DNA of 64,000 nucleotides from Pikeienuella piscinae (GCF_011044155.1 NZ_CP049056.1:124001-188000); one strand, 5' to 3'; shown: positions 35,809 through 44,248, counted from the stretch's first letter. Notes: generated by a model from the sequence alone, not told the origin. A program made the numbers and translations.

Positions 35809-36495
35809 ATGAAAATCACCTGGCTTGGCCATTCCGGTTTTCGCATAGAGGCGGCGGATCAGACTCTCCTTATTGACCCGTGGCTCCGCGGCAACCCGAG
35901 CTTCGACGAGGCGGATTTTGACGCTGCGATCGAAGGCGCGACGAATATCCTGATCAGCCACGGCCATGGCGACCATTCCGGCGACGCGGCGGAGATCGCC
36001 CGCGCCACCGGCGCGCCGGTCGTCGGCATCTACGACTGGACGACCTGGCTCGAGGAGACGGAGAAGGTGAAGGTCGTCGGCATGAACAAGGGCGGCACGG
36101 CGAAGCTGGGCGATGTCGCGGTCACGATGGTGAACGCGACGCATTCATCCTCGGTGATGGTCGAGGGGCGCCCGGTCTACGCTGGTCATGAATCCGGCTT
36201 CATGATCGCCGCCGAGGGCCATGTGATCTATTTCATGGGAGATACCGATGTGATGGCGGATATGGGGGTTTTCGCGGAGCTTCATCAGCCGGATATCGGC
36301 ATTGTCCCGATCGGCGGACATTTCACGATGGATCCGCCGCGCGCCGCCTTCGCCTGCCGGAAGTTCTTCGAATTCAAGACGATCATTCCCTGCCATTATC
36401 GAACTTTTCCGCTCCTTGCTCAATCGGCGACGGACATGGAAGTGCCCGGCGCCAACATCGTCGAGCCGGAGGTGATGAAGGCGATTACGATCTGA
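35809..36495 (+). CDS. Metal-dependent hydrolase, UPF0173 (metallo-beta-lactamase fold)
   Basis: The 228-residue protein begins MKITWLGHSGFRIE and has the metal motif SHGHGDHSGD, then NATHSSS and YFMGDTDVMADM, ending PCHYRTFPLLAQ. These match the UPF0173 family of small beta-lactamase-fold hydrolases, whose substrates are mostly unknown. AGAGGAGA at about 35791-35799 is a good ribosome site. It lies 90 bp after proC and may share its transcript. Confidence 0.92.
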   Translation: MKITWLGHSGFRIEAADQTLLIDPWLRGNPSFDEADFDAAIEGATNILISHGHGDHSGDAAEIARATGAPVVGIYDWTTWLEETEKVKVVGMNKGGTAKLGDVAVTMVNATHSSSVMVEGRPVYAGHESGFMIAAEGHVIYFMGDTDVMADMGVFAELHQPDIGIVPIGGHFTMDPPRAAFACRKFFEFKTIIPCHYRTFPLLAQSATDMEVPGANIVEPEVMKAITI

Positions 36496-36575
36496 ACGCA
36501 GCCCCAACGATTGCGCGCTCCGGACGTTGCAACGAACAGGCGATCGATCCATCATCGATCCTGAGGAGAGCCGAG

Positions 36576-36923
36576 ATGAATATGCGTTCCCGACTGCCTG
36601 TCCCGCTTGTACTGTTCGGAGCGCTGTTCGCCGCGGGCGCGATCGCGCAGACGGCCATCGAGACCGATGAACTGACGCCCGCCGGCGAGCGGGTGGAGAT
36701 CGGGGGTCCGGTCGGCGGCCCCGAAACATCGCCTTTCCTGACGCCGGGTTTCGACGCGGGCGTATACAGCAAGCCGCGCTACGGGCGGTATGGCGACTCT
36801 TCAGACCGGATCGGCGCGGCCAATGATTTTGACTTCGATTCGCTTCTGACGCCCGGCGCGCGCGGCTCCAAGCGCAGCATGGCGGGGCGCGGAACCGATC
36901 TGCGGTTCGATGTCGATCGCTAG
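36576..36923 (+). CDS. Small secreted protein of unknown function
   Basis: The 115-residue protein has a clear signal peptide (MNMRSRLPVPLVLFGALFAA, cleavage after AIAQ). The mature part of about 90 residues is Gly-, Asp- and Pro-rich and lacks cysteines. GAGGAGAG precedes the ATG. Its last 14 bases overlap the next gene, which also encodes a small secreted protein, so the two form a pair. I recognise no family. Confidence 0.7.
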   Translation: MNMRSRLPVPLVLFGALFAAGAIAQTAIETDELTPAGERVEIGGPVGGPETSPFLTPGFDAGVYSKPRYGRYGDSSDRIGAANDFDFDSLLTPGARGSKRSMAGRGTDLRFDVDR

Positions 36924-37272
36924 AGCGGCGCGCGCAGGGTCGACTCTCCTGCTCATTCTCTTCATGGCGGCGCCCGCCGGCGCGCAGGTCGTTGAGGGCG
37001 AGGCGCCCGGCGGACCGGACGCCGGTGTGGCGGGCGCGCGCCCCGAAGCGCCGGAGCCGGATACGGATCGGCGACTGAATCGTGACGAGACTCCGACTGA
37101 GCGGCGCGCGCGAGAGACCCGTGCGACTGTCTTCGACGAGCACGGCCGGCACCGCGATCCGCGCGAACAGAACTCCCGCGGGAGCGGGGTGGCGGTGGAC
37201 CGTCTGCGCCGCGACCAGCGCCCAGACTACAGCGTCGGTCCGGGGGTGAACATCATTCGCCGGCAACCCTGA
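36910..37272 (+). CDS. Small secreted, charged protein of unknown function
   Basis: The 120-residue protein begins with a signal peptide (STLLLILFMAAPAGAQ). The mature part is very rich in Arg, Asp, Glu and Pro (TDRRLNRDETPTERRARETR) and is probably disordered. It ends VGPGVNIIRRQP. It starts inside the previous gene with a 14-base overlap. There is no recognised domain. The pair could act together in the periplasm, but nothing in the sequence says how. Confidence 0.65.
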   Translation: MSIARAARAGSTLLLILFMAAPAGAQVVEGEAPGGPDAGVAGARPEAPEPDTDRRLNRDETPTERRARETRATVFDEHGRHRDPREQNSRGSGVAVDRLRRDQRPDYSVGPGVNIIRRQP

Positions 37273-37288
37273 GCTGAAGGCGCTCCTG

Positions 37289-37807
37289 TCAGGGCTCACG
37301 CTCATGCCGGGCCGCGCGAGAGGGGGCGATTCCGGACTGAGCCGAAACGCTCTTGCCGCGACGCTCGCGGAAGAAGCGGCGTAGCAGCGTGGCCGATTCC
37401 GTCTCCGCCACACCATCGTAGATTTCGGGCTTGTGATGGCAGGTCGCCTGCGAAAAGAAGCGCGGGCCGGAAGCGACGGCGCCGCCCTTCGGGTCGGTCG
37501 CGCCGTAGTAAAGCCGGCTGATCCGCGCGAAGGAGATCGCGGCGGCGCACATCGCGCAGGGCTCCAGCGTCACATAGAGATCGAGACCGGGCAGGCGCTC
37601 CGACCCAAGCGTCGCGCAGGCCGCGCGGATCGCCAGGATTTCGGCGTGGGCCGACGGGTCGTTCAACTCGCGTGTGCGGTTGCCGGCTGCGGCGATGATC
37701 TTCCCGCCCGGCTGCACGATGACCGCGCCAACCGGCGTCTCGCCCCGCGCCGCCGCCGCGCGCGCTTCTTCCAACGCCGCCTGCATGTGGGAGGTGAAAC
37801 CGGTCAT
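37289..37807 (-). CDS. tadA: tRNA adenosine(34) deaminase TadA-like nucleoside deaminase
   Basis: The 172-residue zinc deaminase has the PVGAVIV segment, HAE (His54, Glu56) and PCAMC (Cys84, Cys87) motifs, and the TadA-like ARISRLYYGATDPKGGAV. It would convert A34 to inosine in tRNA-Arg(ACG). The usual TadA C-terminal pattern is followed by a basic extension of about 20 residues. It overlaps the upstream membrane-protein gene by four bases (ATGA), so they share a transcript. Confidence 0.9.
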   Translation of the reverse strand: MTGFTSHMQAALEEARAAAARGETPVGAVIVQPGGKIIAAAGNRTRELNDPSAHAEILAIRAACATLGSERLPGLDLYVTLEPCAMCAAAISFARISRLYYGATDPKGGAVASGPRFFSQATCHHKPEIYDGVAETESATLLRRFFRERRGKSVSAQSGIAPSRAARHEREP

Positions 37808-38949
37808 CCTGCGCTCTTCATCGACGAGATGATTTTAGTCGCTTCGTCGATTGGCGCTTTCACTTCCTTGCCAAGCGGCACGTTGTCGGGCGCCAGCGCG
37901 GCCGTCGCGCGCTTCAACTGGTTGAGATCGCCGTCGGCCAGGACGAGCGTGCAGGCGCGCGAACGATAGAAGGCGGAAAGCCGGAGCGCGTAGCGATAGA
38001 GGTTCAGGAGGGCGGTGGCGAGAAACAGCAGGACGAAAATGATGCCGAACCGCATCAGCCCGGAGGCGAGAAGAGCGTTGCGCTCCCGACCTTCGGTGCG
38101 AATGGCGGGTTCCTTCAGGCGTGCTTCGGCCAGTTGCGAACGAGCCCGCTTGAGCGAGCCCACATCCGTCGCGCCGCGCATCGTCTTGATCAGCTCCTGC
38201 TGCGCGTTATGGTCGGTGTTGAGGGCGCTGATCCGGGCGTCAATTGACGCGAGTCGGACTGTCCGCGCCTCCGCAGCGTCGGCGCCGCCCGGTTTCCTTG
38301 TGCCGAAGATTTCCGACATCTCACTGTAGGCCGTTTCGATTTTCTTCGACAGTTTCGCGGCCGACGCCTCGGCCAGGTCAAGCGGCGTCTGCGCTTCGCG
38401 GACCAGAACCTGCGCCTGTGCGCCGCGGTCGAAGGCGGCGTTGCAATGGCCTTTGAAATTCGTTTCGAATGTCAGCGCCGGATCGGCTCTCAACGCCATG
38501 ACGTTTGTCGTGGCGCTGGCCGGGCTAGCGTGATCCGGGGCGGCGCGACCCGGCGCACAGAGATATGATAGCCGAATGCCCGAAATGGCGGTCAGTAGTA
38601 TTTCAAAAAAATATGACCACTCCCGCTGTGGGTGTCGATCAGCATCTCCAAATAGAATGAGCGGATCGTAGCGACTTGAAGATAATTTCAAAAGCAGAAC
38701 TATGATCAATACAATCAATAAAAATGTCCATAATCGCCTTTCGTTTGAAAAGAATATTGGTATTTTTGACCAATATACGGCAAGCGCGGCGATATTGATG
38801 GCCATCAGGGGAATCGGCGGGACGGATATCACCACACCATTTGACGGGAGATTTACATTGAAAGCGACGCTGGGCGTCACCAGAACGCCGGCTGCGATCC
38901 GGATTATCGGCGCCCGGATCGTCAGCCAGATCCGTTTTAGAGCTTTCAT
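37804..38949 (-). CDS. Membrane protein with coiled-coil region, unknown function
   Basis: The 381-residue protein has three or four membrane segments in its first 130 residues (IRIAAGVLVTPSVAFNV; PPIPLMAINIAALAVYW; LLIVLIIVLLLKL; EILLTAISGIRLSYLCA). A soluble helical, coiled-coil-like stretch occupies residues about 180-290, and another membrane helix lies near 305 (FGIIFVLLFLATALLNLY). The DNA for the N-terminal third (about 38580-38950) is clearly A+T-richer than the surroundings, with runs such as AAAAAAA, while the 3' part matches the local G+C content. I recognise no family. It precedes tadA with a four-base overlap and is divergent from rluB. Confidence 0.7.
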   Translation of the reverse strand: MKALKRIWLTIRAPIIRIAAGVLVTPSVAFNVNLPSNGVVISVPPIPLMAINIAALAVYWSKIPIFFSNERRLWTFLLIVLIIVLLLKLSSSRYDPLILFGDADRHPQREWSYFFEILLTAISGIRLSYLCAPGRAAPDHASPASATTNVMALRADPALTFETNFKGHCNAAFDRGAQAQVLVREAQTPLDLAEASAAKLSKKIETAYSEMSEIFGTRKPGGADAAEARTVRLASIDARISALNTDHNAQQELIKTMRGATDVGSLKRARSQLAEARLKEPAIRTEGRERNALLASGLMRFGIIFVLLFLATALLNLYRYALRLSAFYRSRACTLVLADGDLNQLKRATAALAPDNVPLGKEVKAPIDEATKIISSMKSAG

Positions 38950-38978
38950 TGTCCCCCCGGGGAGCCTATGCGGCTGAA

Positions 38979-39956
38979 ATGCAGCAGGATGACGATAACA
39001 CAAGCGAACGGATCGCGAAGCGGCTGGCGCGGGCCGGCGTCGCCTCGCGCCGTGAGGCGGAGCGGATGATCGAGGCCGGGCGCGTGCGCGTCAACGGCGA
39101 ACGGATCGACAGCCCGGCGCTGAATGTGACGTTGAGCGACCGGATCGAGGTTGATGGCGCGCCGCTCGCGGCGGCCGAGCCGCCCCGCCTCTGGCGTTAC
39201 CACAAGCCCGTCGGGCTGGTGACGACGGCGCGCGACGAGAAGGGCCGGGCGACAGTGTTCGAGAAGTTGCCGGAGGATTTGCCCCGCGTGATGAGCGTCG
39301 GGCGGCTCGACATCAATTCCGAAGGGCTCTTGCTGCTCACCAATGACGGCGAGTTGAAGCGGCGTCTGGAGCTGCCGTCCACGGGCTGGACGCGGCGCTA
39401 TCGGGCGAGGGCGCATGGCCGGATCGATGAGGCGGGCCTGGAGCCGCTTCGGCGCGGGATCACCATCGAGGGCGAGCGCTTTCAGCCGATGGTGGTCTCC
39501 GTCGAGCGGGTGCAGGGTGGCAATCTCTGGCTCTCCCTCGCGCTGAAAGAGGGGCGGAACCGAGAGATCAGGCGGGCGCTGGAGGCGGTCGGGCTGGCGG
39601 TGAACCGGCTGATCCGGGTCTCCTACGGCCCGTTTCAGCTCGGCGATCTGGCGGCGGGCGGGGTCGAGGAGGTCAAGTGGAAGATCCTGCGCGATCAGCT
39701 TGGCTTGAAGCGTGACCCCGATACGCTGCGCGGACCGGCGGCCAAGACGCCGGAACCCGATGTGGAAACGAAACGCGGGCGCAAGCCGGGCGCGAGATCC
39801 GACGCCAAGCCCGGACGCGATGGTGGAGCAAAGCGCCCGCCGGGGGCCGGCCGCGGTCCGAAGCCGGGCGGCGAGACCGGCGGGAAATCCGGCGCTAGAC
39901 CCGCATCTCGGCGCGGTAGCCCGCGCGGAGCGCCGCGAGGGTCGAGGCGGGGGTGA
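38979..39956 (+). CDS. rluB: 23S rRNA pseudouridine synthase, RluB/RsuA family
   Basis: The 325-residue protein has an N-terminal S4 RNA-binding domain (SERIAKRLARAGVASRREAERMIEAGRVRVNG). A catalytic pseudouridine synthase domain follows with GRLDINSEGLLLLTNDGEL, which holds the catalytic Asp, and REIRRALEAVGLAVNRLIRVSYGPF. The last 85 residues form a Lys/Arg/Gly/Pro-rich tail, common in alphaproteobacterial members. The start is placed at ATG 38979; a TTG at 38949 would add ten residues. Its 3' end overlaps the convergent gene by about 60 bases. Confidence 0.92.
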   Translation: MQQDDDNTSERIAKRLARAGVASRREAERMIEAGRVRVNGERIDSPALNVTLSDRIEVDGAPLAAAEPPRLWRYHKPVGLVTTARDEKGRATVFEKLPEDLPRVMSVGRLDINSEGLLLLTNDGELKRRLELPSTGWTRRYRARAHGRIDEAGLEPLRRGITIEGERFQPMVVSVERVQGGNLWLSLALKEGRNREIRRALEAVGLAVNRLIRVSYGPFQLGDLAAGGVEEVKWKILRDQLGLKRDPDTLRGPAAKTPEPDVETKRGRKPGARSDAKPGRDGGAKRPPGAGRGPKPGGETGGKSGARPASRRGSPRGAPRGSRRG

Positions 39957-40485
39957 GAAGCGTCAGCGGCGCTTTCGGCGCGGCGGGCGCATAGCCGGTG
40001 AACGACCAGCGATGAAAACCGGATCCGTCGAACAGGAAGGCGTCGCCGCCAGCCGCGACCATTGCGCCGGGGGCGAGATCGGCGTGCGCGACGGTCGGCC
40101 CCTGCGCACGGCGTTCCATCTTCAGCACCGCGTCCATTTCGTCGGCCGTCACGCGCGCGCCGCCTCGCCCGGCCGCCCATGCGGCGGCGAAGGCCTTCGC
40201 CGCATCGCGGCGACACTCGTAACAGGGGCGATGACCGGCGGCGAGCGCGGTCGCCTCGTCGAGAAAGAACAGTTCGGTATAGCCGTCGCCCATCACCGTC
40301 CGGCGGCGCCCCTTGAATTCCAGCCGGCATATGATCCAGCGTGGCGAGGCTTGACGCCGCACGATCCGCCAGTCCCGATGGATGCGCCCGCCGCGATTGC
40401 CGAGCCAGCCGCCTTGCGCGGCGGCGGCCACGATCTCGCCAAAGGGCGTGACCCGGTTCGGCAGCGGCGAGGGACGGCTGGACAT
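39895..40485 (-). CDS. Conserved hypothetical protein
   Basis: The 196-residue soluble protein starts SSRPSPLPNRVTPFGEIVAA. A Cys pair lies in HRPCYECRRDAAKAF near the middle, and a beta-rich end contains GDAFLFDGSGFHRWSFTGY. I recall similar proteins in Rhodobacterales but know no function. The start at 40485 precedes this conserved opening; a longer frame upstream is Arg-rich and unlikely. Its end overlaps the end of rluB on the other strand. Confidence 0.7.
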   Translation of the reverse strand: MSSRPSPLPNRVTPFGEIVAAAAQGGWLGNRGGRIHRDWRIVRRQASPRWIICRLEFKGRRRTVMGDGYTELFFLDEATALAAGHRPCYECRRDAAKAFAAAWAAGRGGARVTADEMDAVLKMERRAQGPTVAHADLAPGAMVAAGGDAFLFDGSGFHRWSFTGYAPAAPKAPLTLLTPASTLAALRAGYRAEMRV

Positions 40486-40514
40486 GGTGCGAAGGCTCGT
40501 CGAAATACGGGTGA

Positions 40515-40997
40515 ATGACCAGTCCAAATCATAACGCACGCCGCCTGGGCCAGCCCGACATGGTGGTGATCCATTACACGGGCATGAAAACCGCCGCCGC
40601 CGCCCGTGCGCGGCTCTGCGATCCGGGAGCCGAGGTTTCGGCGCATTGGTTGATCGACCTTGACGGCGGCTCCGAGGCGCTCGTGCCCGAGGACCGCAGG
40701 GCGTGGCATGCCGGGGTTTCATCCTGGGAGGGGGAAAGCGACGTCAATTCCCGCTCGATCGGGATCGAACTCGTCAACCCCGGCGTGGAACACGGATATC
40801 ACCCGTTTCCCGAGCCGCAGATGGCGGCGTTGGAGCGGCTACTGGCCGGGATAATGGCGCGCTGGTCGATCGAGCCGCGCAATGTCGTCGGTCATGAGGA
40901 CGTGGCGCCGGGACGCAAGATCGATCCGGGTGAGAAATTCGACTGGGCGCGGCTGGCGCGGCGCGGGTTATCGGCCCGAACCGGCGTGCGCGTGTGA
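40515..40997 (+). CDS. N-acetylmuramoyl-L-alanine amidase (Amidase_2, AmiD/AmpD-like)
   Basis: The 160-residue zinc amidase has the metal-ligand motif VIHYTGMKTA, then VSAHWLIDLDG, AWHAGVSSW, SIGIELVNPG and NVVGHEDVAPGRKIDPG with the second zinc His and the Asp. It would cleave the peptide from muramic acid in peptidoglycan or its turnover fragments. There is no signal peptide, so it is AmpD-like and probably cytoplasmic. Its stop overlaps the GTG start of the next gene. Confidence 0.93.
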   Translation: MTSPNHNARRLGQPDMVVIHYTGMKTAAAARARLCDPGAEVSAHWLIDLDGGSEALVPEDRRAWHAGVSSWEGESDVNSRSIGIELVNPGVEHGYHPFPEPQMAALERLLAGIMARWSIEPRNVVGHEDVAPGRKIDPGEKFDWARLARRGLSARTGVRV

Positions 40998-42205
40998 GTT
41001 TCGTCGGGCTGGTCGTCCTCGCGGCGACGCTGGCGGGGGCGGGGCTGTTTCTCTCGCCGTGGATGCTGCGCTCGGAGCTCTGGCGGGCGACGGTGACGCC
41101 GCTCGCCTCGATCATCGGCTCGGGCTTTCTGGTGCTCGGCCCGATCCTCGCACACGCGTTCGGAATGTGGGCGACGACGGCGATGGCGGCGCTTTGCATT
41201 GCGGCGTGGGGATTCGGAGCGGCGATCCGTTACAACATCGCCTACGCCGAGCCGCTACCGGAGGGTGAAGATGTTCTGGTCGATCGCCTGGAGACATTTT
41301 CCGGCGCGGCGCTGGCCGGCGCCTATATCGTGTCGGTCGCCTATTATCTCAACCTTTTCGGCGCGTTCGGCGTCAGTCTAACGCCCTTCAACGGTGCTTT
41401 CGAGGGGCGGGCGCTCACCTCCGCCATGCTGATCGGTCTGCTCGCGCTTGGCTGGTTCAAGGGCTTCACCGCGATGGAGAAGGTCGAGATGTTGACCGTG
41501 GCGATCAAGCTGGCGGTGATCGCCGGGCTGGTCGCGGGTCTCGCGGTCTACTTCTTCGATCGCGCGGGCGCGGGCGCGCTGAAATTCTCCGCCCCGCATC
41601 TGGGGCCGTGGGCCTCGTTCACGCTTTGCCTCGGGCTGATCGTCACCGTGCAGGGGTTCGAGACGGCGCGCTATATCGGCGGAGCGCACACGGCGCCGGT
41701 GCGCATTCGGGCCATGCGGCTGGCGCAGGGCCTCGCCGTGGTGATCTACCTCGTCTACACGGTATTCCTCTCTTTCAGTTTTTCCGTCGATCCTGGCGCG
41801 CTTTCCGAAACCGCGATCATCGACATGATGGCGGTCGTGGCGCCGCTCCTGCCGTTCCTGCTGGTCGCGGCGGCTTTGGCCGCGCAGGCGAGCGCCGCGA
41901 TCGCCGACGCCGGCGGGGCCGGCGGGCTCGGCGCCGAGCTGACCGGCGGACGGCTCTCGCCGAAGGCGTCCTATGCGGCGCTGGTTGCGGCCGGGCTGGC
42001 GCTGACCTGGGGGTCGGACATTTTTACGATCATCTCCTACGCCTCGCGCGCCTTCGCGTTCTATTACGCGCTGCAGGCGACGATCGCCTGCCGTTTGGCG
42101 CTGAGGCGGGACGAGCGGCCGAAAGCGATGATTTTCGGGCTGATCGCGGCGCTCGGGCTCGCGGCGGCGATTCTGGGCGCCCCGGCGGAAGGCAAGGCTG
42201 GGTAG
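40994..42205 (+). CDS. Polytopic membrane protein, APC-like permease
   Basis: The 403-residue protein has about ten to eleven hydrophobic segments and resembles the APC/LeuT-fold amino acid permeases (TPLASIIGSGFLVLGPILAH; FKGFTAMEKVEMLTVAIKLAVIAG; VTVQGFETARYIG). The GTG start overlaps the amidase stop as GTGA. It probably imports an amino acid or related solute; coupling to the amidase could suit uptake of wall fragments, but this is conjecture. It ends 43 bp before the rnpB gene. Confidence 0.8.
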   Translation: MSFVGLVVLAATLAGAGLFLSPWMLRSELWRATVTPLASIIGSGFLVLGPILAHAFGMWATTAMAALCIAAWGFGAAIRYNIAYAEPLPEGEDVLVDRLETFSGAALAGAYIVSVAYYLNLFGAFGVSLTPFNGAFEGRALTSAMLIGLLALGWFKGFTAMEKVEMLTVAIKLAVIAGLVAGLAVYFFDRAGAGALKFSAPHLGPWASFTLCLGLIVTVQGFETARYIGGAHTAPVRIRAMRLAQGLAVVIYLVYTVFLSFSFSVDPGALSETAIIDMMAVVAPLLPFLLVAAALAAQASAAIADAGGAGGLGAELTGGRLSPKASYAALVAAGLALTWGSDIFTIISYASRAFAFYYALQATIACRLALRRDERPKAMIFGLIAALGLAAAILGAPAEGKAG

Positions 42206-42216
42206 CGCGCAGTGCG

Positions 42217-42245
42217 TTGACCGCGCCCTCGGCCAAGGCTATCTG
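42217..42245 (+). promoter_or_regulatory. Promoter of rnpB (sigma-70 type)
   Basis: TTGACC at 42217-42222 and TATCTG at 42240-42245 are separated by 17 bases, close to the sigma-70 consensus. The predicted start, about six or seven bases after the -10, falls at 42250-42252, right at the P1 helix of RNase P RNA (from 42249). This agreement makes the promoter convincing. Confidence 0.75.
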
Positions 42246-42247
42246 AA

Positions 42248-42645
42248 CGGCGCGGATGGCTGGATAGCCGCGCCCCTTCGGGGGTGAGGAACGTCCGGGC
42301 AGCATGGAGAGACGGCGCCGGGCAACACCCGGCCGGGGCAACCCGAGGGAAAGCGCCACAGAGAAGAGACCGCCCATGTTCCCGGCTCGCCGGAGGCGTG
42401 CGGCAAGGGTGAAACGGTGGGGTAAGAGCCCACCGCGCCCCCGGTGACGGGGGCGGCATGGCAAGCCCCGCCGGCTGCAAGATCGAATAGGGTCGGCTGC
42501 GCCGCCGCAAGGCGGGGCAGGGGGTCTCCGCCCCGCCGACCGGGTTGATCGCATGAGGCGCGCGGCGACGCGCGTCCCAGATGAATGGCTATCTATCGCG
42601 CGAAAGCGCGGGGACAGAACCCGGCGTAAAGGCCATCCGCGCCTT
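42248..42645 (+). ncRNA. rnpB: RNase P RNA (M1 RNA)
   Basis: This is the catalytic RNA of RNase P, which trims tRNA 5' ends, about 398 nt long. P1 forms between GGCGCGGATGG (42249-42259) and CCATCCGCGCC (42633-42643). The conserved core GAGGAACGTCCGGGC lies at 42286-42300, the ACAGAGAAGAGACCGCC box at 42358-42374, and CAGAACCCGGCGTAAAGGCC, the 3' core, at 42615-42634. The layout is the alphaproteobacterial type A form. The exact ends are approximate by a few bases. Confidence 0.95.
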
Positions 42646-42661
42646 CCCCGCCCCGGACGGG

Positions 42662-42775
42662 TCAGAGGCCCGCCAACAGCATCTGGCCGGGCGCCGCCAC
42701 CGAATGAGCGTGAAATGAAAGCGCCATGAAGGCCGCAACCATGAGCGCGGCGAAGGCGGCGGTGCGTAAGCTCAT
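42662..42775 (-). CDS. Putative 37-residue membrane peptide gene
   Basis: An ATG at 42775 opens a 37-residue frame (SLRTAAFAALMVAAFMALSF then HAHSVAAPGQMLLAGL) that could be one membrane helix or a signal peptide. AGGGA lies eight bases before the ATG, a normal ribosome site. The frame ends 17 bp beyond the rnpB 3' end on the opposite strand. I know of no family. Small size makes chance a real possibility. Confidence 0.45.
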   Translation of the reverse strand: MSLRTAAFAALMVAAFMALSFHAHSVAAPGQMLLAGL

Positions 42776-42871
42776 GCGTCCGTTCCCTATCGTTCACGAG
42801 GGTTTTCGCAAAATTCGGGGCATGTGCGGAAGTGCAGGATGGCACACGGCGCGCGGGCGCGGCTCGATGCG

Positions 42872-44248
42872 TTATCCGGGCAAGGTCAGCCGGAAGACTG
42901 CGCCCGTCCCGTCGCTCGCCTCCAGCTCCAGTCGGCCGCCATTGAGCGCCGCGAGTTCGGCGGCGATGGCGAGGCCGAGGCCGGCGCCGCCCCGCCGCGC
43001 GCCGCCGCGAAAGGGCTGGAAGAGATTATCGAGCGCCTTTGGCGGAAGGCCGGGCCCGTCGTCCGCTACGGTGAGCGCGACGCCATCTACGGTCGGTTCG
43101 GCCGAAACGAGGACGCGCCCGGGGCGGCCCGTAGCCTCGATCGCCTGGCAGGCGTTGCGGGTGAGATTGGCGAGAATGCGGAAAAGATGATCGGCGTCGA
43201 CCGTGGCGTAAAGCGCGGCTGGCGTTTCGTTGACGAAAGTGATCGGCCCGGCTTCGGGGACGACCGCGTCGCCGACATCGGCGGCGATGCGGCGGAGCGC
43301 GAGGCGACGCGGGGCCGGCGGCGCCTCCTCCGCCCGACCATGCTGGAGGGTCGAGACGCAGAGCGTGACGGCGCGATCGAGCGAACTGATCAGCTTGGGG
43401 CCGACGCGGGCGACCACCGGATCGCGGCTTCCCGCCAGCCGGTCGGCGAGAAGCTGCGCGCTGGCCAGCATGTTGCGCAGATCGTGGCTGATCTTGGCCA
43501 CGGCGCCGCCAAGATCGGCGAGGCGCGACTTCTGCCTCAACGCGGCCTTCAGCTCCGTTTGCATCTCGGCCAGCGCCGTCTCGGCGTTGGCGATCTCCCG
43601 CAGGCGGGAGCCGGAGGGTTGGATCGGCGGCGTGCGTTCGGGGTCTTTCTGAAACGCGAGCATGTTGCTCACCACCCGCTCCATCGGCCGCACGATCAGC
43701 CGACGGGTGACGACGAAGACCAGCCCGCCGGTGACTGTCGAGATCAGGAGCGAAAGCAGAAGGATGCGGCCGGCGTAATCGATCACCGCCTCGCATAGCG
43801 GGGTCTCGGCCATGGTGATTTCGATCTCCACCCCGCCGCCTTTCATCGGCGCGCCGATCACCCGGATCGTGCGCGGCTCCGGCCGGACGAGGACGGCGAG
43901 CGCGTCGTGAATGAGCGTCATCGCGTCATCGACGCGCAGATCGTAGGTCTGATCCACCATCGTGTCGCCCGGCGCCTGAAGGATGAGCTGCCGGGAAGAA
44001 TCGCGCCGCAGCACGATAGAGGAGACGCCGGCGTTCTTGAGCAGTTCCGCCTCCAGCGTCTCCTCAACCATGTCGTCCTCGGACGCGAGCAGGACAAGCG
44101 CCGCGATCTCGGCGAGATGCAGACGCTGAAGGAGGTAATCCTCGCGGAAGCGCGCGACCGAAGGCAGAAAGACCAGCACTTCGGTCATCATCACGATGCC
44201 GACGGTGAGAAGCAGCAGCCGGCCGGAAAGCGAACGCGCGAGAGGCAT
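42872..44248 (-). CDS. Sensor histidine kinase
   Basis: The 458-residue kinase has a membrane helix at the N-terminus (LLLLTVGIVMMTEVLVFLP), a periplasmic sensor of about 140 residues and a second helix (ILLLSLLISTVTGGLVFVV). A HAMP-like linker is followed by the phospho-acceptor box AKISHDLRNMLASAQ. The ATPase has N-box NLTRNACQAIE, DDGPGLP and GGAGLGLAIAAEL. The start is MPLARS (44248) with AGGACC upstream. No response regulator is adjacent. It follows the flavoprotein and TVP38 genes on the same strand after a 52-bp gap. Confidence 0.9.
   Translation of the reverse strand: MPLARSLSGRLLLLTVGIVMMTEVLVFLPSVARFREDYLLQRLHLAEIAALVLLASEDDMVEETLEAELLKNAGVSSIVLRRDSSRQLILQAPGDTMVDQTYDLRVDDAMTLIHDALAVLVRPEPRTIRVIGAPMKGGGVEIEITMAETPLCEAVIDYAGRILLLSLLISTVTGGLVFVVTRRLIVRPMERVVSNMLAFQKDPERTPPIQPSGSRLREIANAETALAEMQTELKAALRQKSRLADLGGAVAKISHDLRNMLASAQLLADRLAGSRDPVVARVGPKLISSLDRAVTLCVSTLQHGRAEEAPPAPRRLALRRIAADVGDAVVPEAGPITFVNETPAALYATVDADHLFRILANLTRNACQAIEATGRPGRVLVSAEPTVDGVALTVADDGPGLPPKALDNLFQPFRGGARRGGAGLGLAIAAELAALNGGRLELEASDGTGAVFRLTLPG

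Noticed and set aside
42030-42845. Minus-strand frame across the APC-like gene end and rnpB
   Set aside because: The region is explained by the permease and RNase P RNA; the translation is Arg/Pro-rich.
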